From Pseudoalteromonas shioyasakiensis (lineage in GTDB: Bacteria > Pseudomonadota > Gammaproteobacteria > Enterobacterales > Alteromonadaceae), in assembly GCA_013391845.1 (NCBI GenBank), contig CP058414.1, positions 3,334,501 to 3,398,500 on the forward strand: DNA of 64,000 bases. The letters are read 5' to 3'. Under the pieces are notes generated by a model. That model ran no database searches and was not told the DNA's origin. It saw nothing but the letters and a program-made list of their open reading frames with translations. The translations under genes were made by a program, and so were the position numbers. Shown here piece by piece: positions 35,447-45,071 of this stretch. Position 1 is the first letter of the stretch. Each line of letters opens with the position of its first letter.

Positions 35447-38050
35447 TTAAGGCAAAGCTGAGGGCTTTGCCTTAAATTTTTGGAACAACCAACTAAGTGC
35501 AACTAGCGATAAGCCTAAACCGATAAACGAAATAGCACGCAGTAACCCGGTTAAGTTTGCCATATCAACCAAGAACACTTTTAATACCACCAGCGCCAAT
35601 ATCCCTAGACCGAACTTTTGTAATACCGTAATGGTTTTTAACTGCCCTACCACGACTACCAAAGCACCGATGATAAGCCAAGCTAAAGAATAACTGTAAA
35701 GCTCTGCATCTGAGGTCGGCAAAGCAAGATTTATAAATTCTCCTTGCCAGTTGTGGCGAATTTCCGCATTGATGTATAACACAATCAACACACCTGAAAA
35801 TACTGTAAACAGCTTATGCAAATAGCGCTGAGATTTTGTCAGTTGGCTTGCCCAAATTGCAATATTAGCAGGGACTAACCAGAATAAGAGTAACCAGTTA
35901 ACAATCGGCCAACTACCTATATTTATCGGCTCAAAAAACGGATTTACAGCGGTAAAGCTTTTCAGCACTAACAAGCCACTCAATGTTAACAACGCAAAAC
36001 CTGCAACTTCATAAAGTTTACCTAATTGCTCAGTAAATCGTGAACGCATTAGGTAGACACATCCCAATATTCCCCAGTTACAAGTCAGCAAAATATATTC
36101 ATACACAGACAAATCCGCAAAGTCAGGATAGTGCCCTACCAACTGATAGCTCGTCTCTGTGGTAATAAATAAAGCGATACAATGAAGCATGGCACCTTCT
36201 AGCCAAACGCGAACAGTTTGCTGCTGCCAGTGCCTTGCTGCCATGTAAAATAAGCCTGCACATACAGGGTACACAACTAAACTCCAATGCATCCCGAGCA
36301 ACAGCGCATCACTGTAGTCAGCTGACCAAGGAGCAAAGCTTAACCTAACAAGTAAAGCGCCAACTAAGCCTTTAAGGGGCCAAGTAGGAATACTGAGTTT
36401 ATGTTTATTGACATAAAAACTGACTAACAACACTTGCGCAGCAAGCGCTAAGGTTAAGCTGCTACCCTCTAATAGCATGGTTAACGCTAAACTAATGTTG
36501 GCATTACCACCAAGCCAGTAACTAAATACCTGCATTGGATTTGTACTATTGATTGATAACTTAAATAGCCAAGCAGATAGTGCCAATAATACAAAGCACC
36601 AAACCGGATACGCCGTCATCAAGGCATGATCGGGAGTAATGACATATAAGCAACTAATAATCACAAAGCCTGAAAGTGAAGCGAGTAAAGCAAAACCTAA
36701 GCGTTTAGGGTATTTTCGACCAAACAAAAACCCATAACCAGCAAACAAAGCAATAAAAAACAGCCCTGCTCCATAATTTTGTCTAAAAACAAAAAGCTGC
36801 TCAGAATAATCTACTGCATTGTATTGCCCTGTAAGCAAGCACACCACACTCACTACAGCTATTATCAGCCAGTGATCCCATACACTGTTTTTTAATACCA
36901 AAAACAACAGTAAAGCCACTAACGACAACATACTAAGCTGCCAGGTTAGTAGCTGGTTACTGCTTATGAGTAAAAGATAAAGTGGCATGACAACAGCTAA
37001 TAACAGAAGGTTATCGGGCAGTTGTTTCAGTAGCGTTTTAAAGCGGTGTGGGCGGTATTCAACTTGTTTAATAGTCAGCCCTAAGCGTGGAATCGCAATT
37101 AACAATACAATGCTAAACAGCGCATAAAGATTAATAAACCAGTGCAGGTTTTTCGCTGCACTCATTGCAACCAAGCAATACCAGCCTAAATGCCCCGCCC
37201 ATAACAGATACCACAACCAATGCCGTTTTACGTAATGTGCGACTAGCGAAGCTGATACACTGACAAAAGCAACATAAGTAAGGAGTGCAACAAAGTCACT
37301 ACTCCCAGTATCTACCCATACAGGCACACTGTAAGCGCCAATAATACCAATTACAGCCAGCACGGGGCCAAAACGTAATGCCATCCAGCTTGCAGCCAAA
37401 GAGACCAAGGTTAAAATGCTAAATGCTGGTAAGGCTTGTAGTAAGCCATAATGGCTGTAGGCTAGTAAGGTCAATGCAAAACAACTAATAAAGCCGCCAC
37501 TTGCCAGCGCCGCGGGAATATAGTTGCTAAACCCATCAAAGATAATACCTTTACGATGTAAAACCTCAGCCGCGACAATTAAGCTCAAACCAAAAATAGC
37601 GCCAAGTATGAGTCGCATGGTTTCGGATAATAAACCGGCTTCAAGTGAATAGCGGGCCAAAAAGATACCACCAAAGGCAAGAGCAACCGCTCCTACCCAA
37701 GTTAGCCAATTGGCTTTAATTTGTGTAACGAGTTGGCTAACTAGCGGATTAAAAGTTGCAGGCTTGGGTTTCGTTTGCTGTGGCTTTTTAGCCATTGCCT
37801 CACTTGGCTTATTAATGGCTTCAGGCTTTGGTTCTAGTTTTGAAGTGTCGGTCAGATCTTCGTTTAAATTATCAAACGAATTTACAGTATTTGCTTGTGA
37901 ATTATGAATATATGGCGCGTTAAGTTTTATTCGAAGAGCAGCCAATTCTCGCTTCAAACTAGACAGTTGAAAAAAGGCAATAATGCCAGCAATTGAGCCA
38001 CCTACAACAACTAGTACTAGTAATATTAGTAACGCAATACCGTCGTCCAT
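35447..38050 (-). CDS. DUF2339 multi-pass membrane protein
   Basis: 867-aa inner-membrane protein with one N-terminal helix, a short coiled coil (SSLKRELAALRIKL), a proline/lysine-rich linker (about residues 55-110) and about 25 further hydrophobic segments, as in DUF2339 proteins. GAYSVPVWVDTG and RPxR-like motifs are family-type features. The function is unknown. The start is at 38050 (MDDGIALL), which has GGAGTGAGT ahead; an in-frame codon at 38086 is unlikely. It is convergent with crbS. Confidence 0.78.
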   Translation of the reverse strand: MDDGIALLILLVLVVVGGSIAGIIAFFQLSSLKRELAALRIKLNAPYIHNSQANTVNSFDNLNEDLTDTSKLEPKPEAINKPSEAMAKKPQQTKPKPATFNPLVSQLVTQIKANWLTWVGAVALAFGGIFLARYSLEAGLLSETMRLILGAIFGLSLIVAAEVLHRKGIIFDGFSNYIPAALASGGFISCFALTLLAYSHYGLLQALPAFSILTLVSLAASWMALRFGPVLAVIGIIGAYSVPVWVDTGSSDFVALLTYVAFVSVSASLVAHYVKRHWLWYLLWAGHLGWYCLVAMSAAKNLHWFINLYALFSIVLLIAIPRLGLTIKQVEYRPHRFKTLLKQLPDNLLLLAVVMPLYLLLISSNQLLTWQLSMLSLVALLLFLVLKNSVWDHWLIIAVVSVVCLLTGQYNAVDYSEQLFVFRQNYGAGLFFIALFAGYGFLFGRKYPKRLGFALLASLSGFVIISCLYVITPDHALMTAYPVWCFVLLALSAWLFKLSINSTNPMQVFSYWLGGNANISLALTMLLEGSSLTLALAAQVLLVSFYVNKHKLSIPTWPLKGLVGALLVRLSFAPWSADYSDALLLGMHWSLVVYPVCAGLFYMAARHWQQQTVRVWLEGAMLHCIALFITTETSYQLVGHYPDFADLSVYEYILLTCNWGILGCVYLMRSRFTEQLGKLYEVAGFALLTLSGLLVLKSFTAVNPFFEPINIGSWPIVNWLLLFWLVPANIAIWASQLTKSQRYLHKLFTVFSGVLIVLYINAEIRHNWQGEFINLALPTSDAELYSYSLAWLIIGALVVVVGQLKTITVLQKFGLGILALVVLKVFLVDMANLTGLLRAISFIGLGLSLVALSWLFQKFKAKPSALP

Positions 38051-38155
38051 ACTCACTCCATGTGTACGCTTTAAACAAAAAAGCAAAAACCTTAATTGTT
38101 TATATAATAAACACTTAGCAAGAGTAAAGAAACAACGATATTGCGTTCAAGCCGG

Positions 38156-39517
38156 TTAAGACTGTTCAGTCACCGTACGCTCTAAGGTCATTTTATAACC
38201 TGAATAAGTAGTTTCATCGTGTTCAATCACCAAGATATAGTTACCTTCTTCAGTAAAATCCATATCGCTCTGTTGTAATAGCACAATCTGTTGGCCGTTA
38301 TCTTCAAACACCACATAGGTTGTATAAACTTCGTTATCAACCACCTGCTCTTTTTGGTCGTACTGATCTAAACCTTCAACGACATTACTAGTATCATCAA
38401 CGGTTTCACCATTGAGAGTGAAATACACATCGACTTCATCAATCTCTTGCCCTACATAGTTATCAATTAAATTAACCACAGTAACTGTGTGGCTATAGCT
38501 GCTAGGTGTTAGGTTTTCTTCAATGGTCATCATACGAGGGCCGTAGTCTTTATCATTGTAAAATAGACCAACCGCACTTTGCTCACGCTCTAATGTCATT
38601 AAGAAGTTATCAACAATCTTGTCGCCAGCCTCATCTAACATGGCTACGCTATAACTATTTGGTGACATACTCATGTATTCAGAGTAATTATCGTTGCTTA
38701 CAACTTCGGTATTGGTAGACGTTGTTCCTCTGGTTACTTTAAATTGGGTTTGTGTGTAATCATCAATAGTATTAATAAATCGCAACTGGCCTTGTGCGTC
38801 TTGGTGGTTTAGTTGAGTCACCGAGCTACTTGCCGTCACTACATCAAGGGTAATGCCGTCTTCTTCTGTTGCATAACTTGGGCGGATCATCGCCATGTAA
38901 GTTGCTTCATCATTAAAGTACAATTTTGGTGATTCAAAAATCACATCAGTGCTACCACTGGCAGTGACATAAATAGTGTAATAACCTTCCTCAAGCGTAG
39001 ATAGTTCTGGCTCTACCAGGTACTGCGAAGTCATCAGTAACTCTGCGGTATCAAATAAACCGTCATCAGTGGCAATGTAAACATCGTAAATCTTGTCTTC
39101 GCCGACGATATTAAAAAAGCCAACATTAAACTCATCCTCTTCGCTTGAAGATGGCACACTGAGCTCAGTAAACGTTGGCTCAGCAAAATCACCATTCATT
39201 ACTAGCAACTGGGTTTGATCGTCTTTAATTTTAATGGCTTCTTCATCAATAGTGATATAGCTATCGTTGACATCAACATACTTAAAACTTAGCTCATACT
39301 CACCCGAGCTGTAATTATGGCGGGTTGATACATCACCAAAATCTGCGCCCGAACGTTCAGTGTCATCAACAAATAAACGTGTATAGGGGCTATTATAAGA
39401 GCCATTGTACAGTTGCACATAGCCGCTGTTGCTATTGCTGCTGTCGTCACTAGAACAGGCAGCCAGCACCGAAAGCAAACTTGTGGCAACAATTGTTTTA
39501 AGCAGAGTACTTTTCAT
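38156..39517 (-). CDS. DUF4397-like surface lipoprotein
   Basis: 453-aa predicted lipoprotein: signal peptide with lipobox SVLAAC (Cys21) and a serine/asparagine-rich linker, then repeated beta-rich segments, each with a phrase like VQLYNGSYNSPYTRLFVDD or RFINTIDDYTQTQFKV. This resembles the DUF4397 type, tentatively. The protein is very acidic. It is probably exported to the outer membrane. No enzyme motif is seen. It faces purU across a 331-base region. Confidence 0.65.
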   Translation of the reverse strand: MKSTLLKTIVATSLLSVLAACSSDDSSNSNSGYVQLYNGSYNSPYTRLFVDDTERSGADFGDVSTRHNYSSGEYELSFKYVDVNDSYITIDEEAIKIKDDQTQLLVMNGDFAEPTFTELSVPSSSEEDEFNVGFFNIVGEDKIYDVYIATDDGLFDTAELLMTSQYLVEPELSTLEEGYYTIYVTASGSTDVIFESPKLYFNDEATYMAMIRPSYATEEDGITLDVVTASSSVTQLNHQDAQGQLRFINTIDDYTQTQFKVTRGTTSTNTEVVSNDNYSEYMSMSPNSYSVAMLDEAGDKIVDNFLMTLEREQSAVGLFYNDKDYGPRMMTIEENLTPSSYSHTVTVVNLIDNYVGQEIDEVDVYFTLNGETVDDTSNVVEGLDQYDQKEQVVDNEVYTTYVVFEDNGQQIVLLQQSDMDFTEEGNYILVIEHDETTYSGYKMTLERTVTEQS

Positions 39518-39848
39518 GGAGTTTATTCCTTATTGTTTGTAATAATCTACTTTGACTCAACTAAAGCAATAAAATTCTATATTTTACAAACGATTACCTT
39601 CACTTACAGTTACTTACGTTAAGGTTAAAAAGTGTAGAAAATGATGTAGAAAAGCACTTAATTAATCATAATTATGGACAGAAAATCACATTTATAATGA
39701 AAGAAGCCTACTTTTACACAAAAAGTAAATAATGGTTACATTTTAGGCGCCTAAGCAATCAAATAAGATAAATTATTAGATAGTTCAATTTGCGCTATGC
39801 AGCGCTAAAAAATTAGCAAATAATGAGGCTCACACAAACGGGATTAGA
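39518..39848. other. Divergent intergenic region before purU
   Basis: 331 bases without a gene. Contains a perfect palindrome TTAGGCGCCTAA (39743-39754) and a hairpin GCGCT-ATGC-AGCGC (39793-39806) close to the purU start; the rest is AT-rich promoter-like sequence. Confidence 0.5.
39743..39754. promoter_or_regulatory. Palindrome TTAGGCGCCTAA
   Basis: Perfect 12-bp palindrome about 95 bases before the purU start, in a very AT-rich setting. A possible operator; no regulator is recognised. Confidence 0.3.
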
Positions 39849-40688
39849 ATGAGGACTATGAACACGATTTTAACCACACAATGCGATGATGATGTTGGTC
39901 TAATTGCCAAGATCACCGGTCTTTGTCATCAGCATAATTTAAACATTACACGTAATAACGAATTTGTAGATAAAGACGCTAAACGCTTTTTTATGCGTAC
40001 AGAGTTAAGCGGCGTTATTTCAGATGATTTTTTACCAAGCCTTGCTGAGCTACTGCCTGATGGCGCAGAGCTTGCCCTGCATAGCAACGAAAAAACCAAA
40101 GTAGTATTGCTTGCCACCAAAGAAGCCCATTGTTTAGGCGGTGTATTACTTAAGCAATTCGAAAAAGCATTAAATATCGAAGTACTGGCTGTGATTGCCA
40201 ACTATGCAGATTTAGCTCCGCTAGCTGCAGGCTTTGGCGTACCATTTCATGTGGTGTCGCACGAAGGTTTAAGCCGTGCAGAGCATGATCAACAAGTAGG
40301 TGATTTAATTGCCAGCTATCAGCCAGATATTATTGGCCTAGCTAAATATATGCGTATTTTAAGCCCCGAATTTGTGGCGCGCTTTGAAGGTAAAATTATT
40401 AATATCCACCATTCATTTTTACCCGCCTTTATTGGTGCAAAGCCTTACCATCAAGCATTTGAACGCGGCGTGAAAATTATCGGTGCGACCGCTCACTTTG
40501 TTAATAATGAGCTTGATGAAGGGCCTATTATTTTACAGGATGTGACGCATGTCAGTCATGCTGATACCGCAGAGATGATGGCAAAAATGGGTAAAGATGT
40601 AGAGAAAACGGTGTTCTGTAAAGCACTGCAACTAGCATCTGAGCATAAACTGTTTATTAATGGTAATCGAACAGTGGTGTTCGCTTAA
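39849..40688 (+). CDS. purU: Formyltetrahydrofolate deformylase
   Basis: 279-aa enzyme hydrolysing 10-formyl-THF to formate and THF, balancing one-carbon pools and supplying formate to PurT. An N-terminal ACT domain (TTQCDDDVGLIAKITGLC) precedes the formyltransferase domain with NIHHSFLPAF (catalytic Asn/His) and DEGPII (Asp). Start is uncertain between ATG 39849 and ATG 39858; either gives a normal length. It is followed by its own terminator (40700-40721) before the convergent crbR. Confidence 0.92.
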   Translation: MRTMNTILTTQCDDDVGLIAKITGLCHQHNLNITRNNEFVDKDAKRFFMRTELSGVISDDFLPSLAELLPDGAELALHSNEKTKVVLLATKEAHCLGGVLLKQFEKALNIEVLAVIANYADLAPLAAGFGVPFHVVSHEGLSRAEHDQQVGDLIASYQPDIIGLAKYMRILSPEFVARFEGKIINIHHSFLPAFIGAKPYHQAFERGVKIIGATAHFVNNELDEGPIILQDVTHVSHADTAEMMAKMGKDVEKTVFCKALQLASEHKLFINGNRTVVFA

Positions 40689-40699
40689 GCTATAAAATG

Positions 40700-40721
40700 A
40701 AGAGGCTGTATGGCCTCTTTA
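40700..40721 (+). terminator. purU terminator
   Basis: AAGAGGC, loop TGTATG, GCCTCTT, then TATTATTTTTG. Intrinsic terminator between convergent purU and crbR. Confidence 0.8.
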
Positions 40722-40743
40722 TTATTTTTGTTATCAGTAGTTT

Positions 40744-41394
40744 TTATGCCGACTCAATAGGCTCTAATTGTAATTTAGAAGCAATTAATACCGCTTGAGT
40801 ACGATTATACACACCTAGCTTTCTAAAAATTGCTGTAATGTGTGCTTTAACTGTTGCTTCAGAAATATGTAATTCGTAAGCAATTTGTTTGTTTAACAAG
40901 CCTTCATGTAAGTATTGTAAAACCTTATATTGTTGTGGCGTAAGTGAGGCCACTTGCGCTGCAATTTCTTTGTCTTCGCCATCAACAGCAGCCACTTTGT
41001 CTTTAAGTTCAAGTGGAAGCCAAACATCGCCTTCAAGAATGTGGTTGATTGCCAATGCAATATCATCTGATGAAGATGACTTAGGAATAAATCCCATCGC
41101 ACCATACCCCATTACTTTAGAAACTACATTGATGTCTTCGCTGCCAGAAACAACAGCTATTGGTAAGCTTGGATAGTCTTCGCGAATGCGAATAAGGCCG
41201 TATAAATCGCCATTGCCTGGCATGTGAAGGTCTAGTAGTAAGATATCAAGATCTTCTTGTTCGCTTAGCACCTGCAAAGTGGTCTCAAAGTTTTCCGATT
41301 CAAACACTTCTAAATCAGCGAACTTAGCACTCAATGCCCCTTTCAGCGCTTCACGAAATAACGGATGATCGTCCGCTATTAAAAACTGACTCAT
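40744..41394 (-). CDS. crbR: LuxR-type response regulator, CrbR-like
   Basis: 216-aa NarL-family regulator. Receiver domain with Asp8/Asp9, phospho-acceptor Asp55 (LLLDLHMPG) and Lys in FIPKSSS; C-terminal LuxR helix-turn-helix LTPQQYKVLQYLHEGLLNKQIA...ATVKAHITAIFRKLG. It lies immediately downstream of acs on the same strand, and the CrbS-like kinase is 5.3 kb away, as expected of the CrbS/CrbR acetate switch. It would activate acs and the symporter operon. Identification as CrbR rests on context. Confidence 0.82.
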   Translation of the reverse strand: MSQFLIADDHPLFREALKGALSAKFADLEVFESENFETTLQVLSEQEDLDILLLDLHMPGNGDLYGLIRIREDYPSLPIAVVSGSEDINVVSKVMGYGAMGFIPKSSSSDDIALAINHILEGDVWLPLELKDKVAAVDGEDKEIAAQVASLTPQQYKVLQYLHEGLLNKQIAYELHISEATVKAHITAIFRKLGVYNRTQAVLIASKLQLEPIESA

Positions 41395-41490
41395 GGTTCA
41401 CTCCTAATAAATTCGGCTGACACCTATTTCTAAGTGACAGCCGATATACTACGTTTAGAATCAACTTCTAATCAAGTTTTTAACGCGATT

Positions 41491-43431
41491 TTAACGATTT
41501 AATCGGTTTTCGATTAGCTCATCAACAACACTTGGATCGGCTAGTGTAGACGTATCACCAAGCTGTTGGTGCTCGTTTGCCGCAATTTTACGTAAAATTC
41601 GACGCATGATCTTACCAGAACGTGTTTTTGGTAGACCCGGAGACCATTGGATCATATCTGGTGAAGCGATTGGGCTTAATTCTTTACGAACCCAGTTACG
41701 TACCTCTTTCGTTAGTTCATCGCTCACTACAACACCTTCATTTGGTGTGATGTAAACATAGATGCCCTGACCTTTAATATCATGCGGGTAACCGACTACA
41801 GCAGCTTCTGCCACCGCTTCGTGAGCTACAAGTGCACTTTCGATTTCTGCAGTACCTAGGCGGTGACCTGATACGTTAAGCACGTCATCTACACGGCCAG
41901 TGATCCAGTAGTAGCCATCTTCATCACGACGACAACCGTCACCTGTGAAGTACACACCTGGGTATGCTGAGAAATAGGTTTGTTCAAAGCGTTCATGGTC
42001 GCCATAAACTGTACGTGCTTGTGATGGCCAGCTGTCTAAAATAACAAGATTGCCATCAACCGCGCCTTCTAGTGTATTCCCTTCAGCATCAAATAGTGCA
42101 GGGGCAATACCAAAGAACGGACGTGTTGCGGAGCCTGGTTTCATATCTGTCGCACCTGGTAATGGTGTGATCATGATGCCACCAGTCTCTGTTTGCCACC
42201 AAGTATCTACGATTGGGCAATTTTCGTTACCAATATGCTCGTAATACCACGCCCAAGCTTCTGGGTTAATTGGCTCACCCACTGACCCCATTACGCGCAA
42301 GCTTTTGCGTGTTGAGGTAGCTGTTGGTTCATCACCTTTTGCCATTAGAGCACGAATAGCCGTTGGTGCTGTATATAGGATAGTCACGTTGTGCTTATCA
42401 ATCACTTCACCCATACGGCCCGCTGTTGGGTAGGTTGGTACACCTTCAAATACCACTTGCGTGCAGCCATTCACTAATGGGCCATAAGCAATGTAGCTGT
42501 GACCTGTGATCCAGCCCACATCAGCACTACACCAGAAAATATCATCTTCTTTTAGATCAAACACGTATTCATGTGTCATCGATGCATAAACGAGATAACC
42601 CCCGGTTGTATGAACTACACCTTTTGGTTGACCCGTTGAGCCTGAGGTATAAAGAATGAAAAGCGGATCTTCTGCATTCATTGGCTCTGGTTCACACTTA
42701 GCAGGTAAGTCAGCGACAAGTTCATGCCACCAAATATCATGGCTATTCCACTCAACTTCACCACCAGTTAACTGATGCACAATAACGTGCTCAACCGTGG
42801 TAACTGAATCTTGTGATACCGCTTCATCAACATTTGCCTTAAGTGGTACGCAATTGCCAGCACGACGACCTTCGTCTGAAGTAATTACCACTTTAGCGCC
42901 TGAATCATTAATTCGGTCAGCAATCGCTGATGGAGAGAAACCACCAAATACCACAGAGTGAATCGCACCAATACGTGCACAAGCTTGCATAGCGTAAATA
43001 GCCTGTGGTGTCATTGGCATGTAAATAGCGACACGGTCACCTTTTGATACGCCTAATTTTTTAAGGCCATTGGCTAGTTTAGCTACTTCGTCATGAAGCT
43101 GTTGGTAGCTAATATTTTCCTTGTGTTCAGGGTTGTCGCCTTCCCAAATGAGGGCTGTTTTATCGGCTTTAGTGGCAAGGTGGCGGTCAATACAGTTATA
43201 AGATGCGTTAAGTTGGCCGTCTTCATACCAGCGAATGCTGATGTGGCCTTTGTCGAATGAGGTGTTCTTTACTTTATTATAAGGAGTTGACCAATCAAGA
43301 CGTTTACCGTGCTCTCGCCAAAATCCTTCAGGGTCATCAATAGATTGCTTGTACAGTGTATTATATTTATCGTTATCAACTAGTGCTGCATTCTTGATAT
43401 GCGCTGGTACTGGATAGATACTTTCTGACAT
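41491..43431 (-). CDS. acs: Acetyl-coenzyme A synthetase
   Basis: 646-aa AMP-forming enzyme converting acetate, ATP and CoA to acetyl-CoA. Motif [12 protein letters not shown] (P-loop type), [33 protein letters not shown] and the C-terminal [11 protein letters not shown], whose lysine is the usual acetylation site, are present. The start at 43431 (MSESIYPVP) has GGAG eight to nine bases ahead; upstream in-frame starts (43446, 43482) are less likely. E. coli Acs has 652 aa. crbR follows 96 bases downstream. A TATTAGACTAA motif is in its upstream region. Confidence 0.96.
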   Translation of the reverse strand: MSESIYPVPAHIKNAALVDNDKYNTLYKQSIDDPEGFWREHGKRLDWSTPYNKVKNTSFDKGHISIRWYEDGQLNASYNCIDRHLATKADKTALIWEGDNPEHKENISYQQLHDEVAKLANGLKKLGVSKGDRVAIYMPMTPQAIYAMQACARIGAIHSVVFGGFSPSAIADRINDSGAKVVITSDEGRRAGNCVPLKANVDEAVSQDSVTTVEHVIVHQLTGGEVEWNSHDIWWHELVADLPAKCEPEPMNAEDPLFILYTSGSTGQPKGVVHTTGGYLVYASMTHEYVFDLKEDDIFWCSADVGWITGHSYIAYGPLVNGCTQVVFEGVPTYPTAGRMGEVIDKHNVTILYTAPTAIRALMAKGDEPTATSTRKSLRVMGSVGEPINPEAWAWYYEHIGNENCPIVDTWWQTETGGIMITPLPGATDMKPGSATRPFFGIAPALFDAEGNTLEGAVDGNLVILDSWPSQARTVYGDHERFEQTYFSAYPGVYFTGDGCRRDEDGYYWITGRVDDVLNVSGHRLGTAEIESALVAHEAVAEAAVVGYPHDIKGQGIYVYITPNEGVVVSDELTKEVRNWVRKELSPIASPDMIQWSPGLPKTRSGKIMRRILRKIAANEHQQLGDTSTLADPSVVDELIENRLNR

Positions 43432-43608
43432 TGTTGTCGTCTCCATTTTAATTACTTGCCTACGGCCTGCTTCAAGGATCACTCAGCAAAGCCCCTGAAA
43501 GTATTAGACCTTAGTTGTATATCTTGCCATTTAACAAAAAACTTCGAAATTGCCTTCTATAATCTAGTCCAATGTTAGGTTGGATGCGATTTAACGACCC
43601 ATTCCACC

Positions 43609-43619
43609 TTAGTCTAATA
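43609..43619 (-). promoter_or_regulatory. Shared TATTAGACTAA motif (acs promoter)
   Basis: Same 11-mer as at 31835-31845. Related half-sites (GGACTAG, GGTCTAATA) are found nearer acs at about 43563-43575 and 43502-43513. This grouping fits a multi-site activator region; CrbR is the obvious candidate but unproven. Confidence 0.4.
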
Positions 43620-43713
43620 GACCAATAGATAATTGAGAGAAGTCATTTCTTAAACAACAGTGATACAACAACATTAATGCAATCAACAAGTAGCTTCGAC
43701 AGGAATACACATT

Positions 43714-44880
43714 ATGACAACAACAAAAGTAACCGCATTAAAAACACTCACAGCTTCAGCTGTTTTATGTGCACTTGCAGGTACCGCTAACGCCGCAACC
43801 ATTGGCAACACTGACGTTTCTTATGGTGGCTATGTAAAACTTGATGCCATGTGGAGTGATTACTCTGCAGGCGTACCAGCTGGCGGCAGTATTGGCCGTG
43901 ACTTTTACGTACCGGGTACAACACCGGTAGGCGCAGACAGCGACAGCGATGCTGTGTTTGACATGCATGCACGCCAATCTCGCTTTAACCTAGGCACAGC
44001 AACAAAGTTAGACGATGGTAAAACCATTAAAACTAAAATTGAAATCGACTTTATTGCTTCAGCGCCAGGCGGTAATGAACGTGTTAGTAACTCTTACGCG
44101 CCTCGTATTCGTCAAGCATTTGTGACTTATGATGGTTGGTTATTTGGTCAAGCTTGGTCAAACTTCCAAAACGTAGGCGCATTACCTGAAACGCTCGACT
44201 TCGTTGGTCCTGCTGAAGGTACTGTGTTCGTCCGTCAAGCACAGGCACGCTACACCACAGGTAATTGGTCATTCTCTATCGAAAACCCAGAGAGTACAGT
44301 CACTGTTGGCGGAGCACGCGTAGCTACCGATGATGCATCAATGCCAGACTTTACAGCACGTTACGCACATAAAGCTGATTGGGGTGAATTAGTATTTACC
44401 GGTCTTGCTCGCCAGTTAACTTATAAACAAAATGGTATTGATGCTGATACATCATCGTTTGGTATCAGTGCCTCAGGTAAAGTTAATTTTGGCCAAAATA
44501 ACCTTAAATTTATGCTTACTCAGGGTTCAGGTTTAGGCCGCTACATTGGTCTAAATGTAGCTAATGGTGCTGTTCTTGACGGTGATGATCTAGATGCAAT
44601 TGATTCAACATCAGGCTTTATTGCCTACCAACAACACTGGAACAGCCAATGGCGCTCAACTTTCCTTTACTCATTCTTCTCAGCAGATAACAACACAGAT
44701 TTACTTGCTGTGACTGGCGATCCTACAGAAATGAGCCAAAGCTATAGTGCCAACCTTTTATATTCGCCTGTTAAAAAGCTTACATTTGGTGTTGAATTTA
44801 AACATGCTGAGCGTGAGTTAGAAAGCGGTGCAGACGGCGATATGGATCGTCTGCAATTCTCTGCAAAATATGTGTTTTAA
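43714..44880 (+). CDS. DcaP-like trimeric outer-membrane porin
   Basis: 388-aa outer-membrane protein of the DcaP family. Signal peptide of about 27 residues (ending GTANA), then DVSYGGYVKLDAMW as the first strand, RQSRFNLGT, KTKIEIDF, and IRQAFVTYDGWLFGQAWSNF, all typical; the C terminus ends in Phe (FSAKYVF). DcaP channels take up small dicarboxylic acids and related compounds. It is divergent from acs, so it may admit acetate or other acids. Terminator with a TTCG loop follows. Confidence 0.85.
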   Translation: MTTTKVTALKTLTASAVLCALAGTANAATIGNTDVSYGGYVKLDAMWSDYSAGVPAGGSIGRDFYVPGTTPVGADSDSDAVFDMHARQSRFNLGTATKLDDGKTIKTKIEIDFIASAPGGNERVSNSYAPRIRQAFVTYDGWLFGQAWSNFQNVGALPETLDFVGPAEGTVFVRQAQARYTTGNWSFSIENPESTVTVGGARVATDDASMPDFTARYAHKADWGELVFTGLARQLTYKQNGIDADTSSFGISASGKVNFGQNNLKFMLTQGSGLGRYIGLNVANGAVLDGDDLDAIDSTSGFIAYQQHWNSQWRSTFLYSFFSADNNTDLLAVTGDPTEMSQSYSANLLYSPVKKLTFGVEFKHAERELESGADGDMDRLQFSAKYVF

Positions 44881-44904
44881 GATTTAAACTCGTTTTACTT
44901 CCTG

Positions 44905-44929
44905 AAGCGGCTTCGGCCGCTTTTTTTAT
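44905..44929 (+). terminator. Porin terminator with UUCG loop
   Basis: AAGCGGC, loop TTCG, GCCGCTT followed by a run of T. A very stable tetraloop terminator 24 bases after the stop. Confidence 0.9.
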
Positions 44930-45002
44930 ATCTCCTTTTTATATTTCTATGCCCTTTAAACTTTTTTACAAACAATTATTCACTAAAACAAAAACCCTAA
45001 TT

Positions 45003-45021
45003 GCAAATTATTTTCATTTAG
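45003..45021 (+). promoter_or_regulatory. Possible Fur box before siderophore receptor
   Basis: GCAAATTATTTTCATTTAG matches 11 of 19 positions of the Fur consensus GATAATGATAATCATTATC. It lies about 50 bases before the receptor start, as expected for iron repression. Weak match. Confidence 0.4.
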
Positions 45022-45071
45022 ATTAAATTACGCATTAATTTCACTATTCATTGAACTAATTGGAACTTTGC

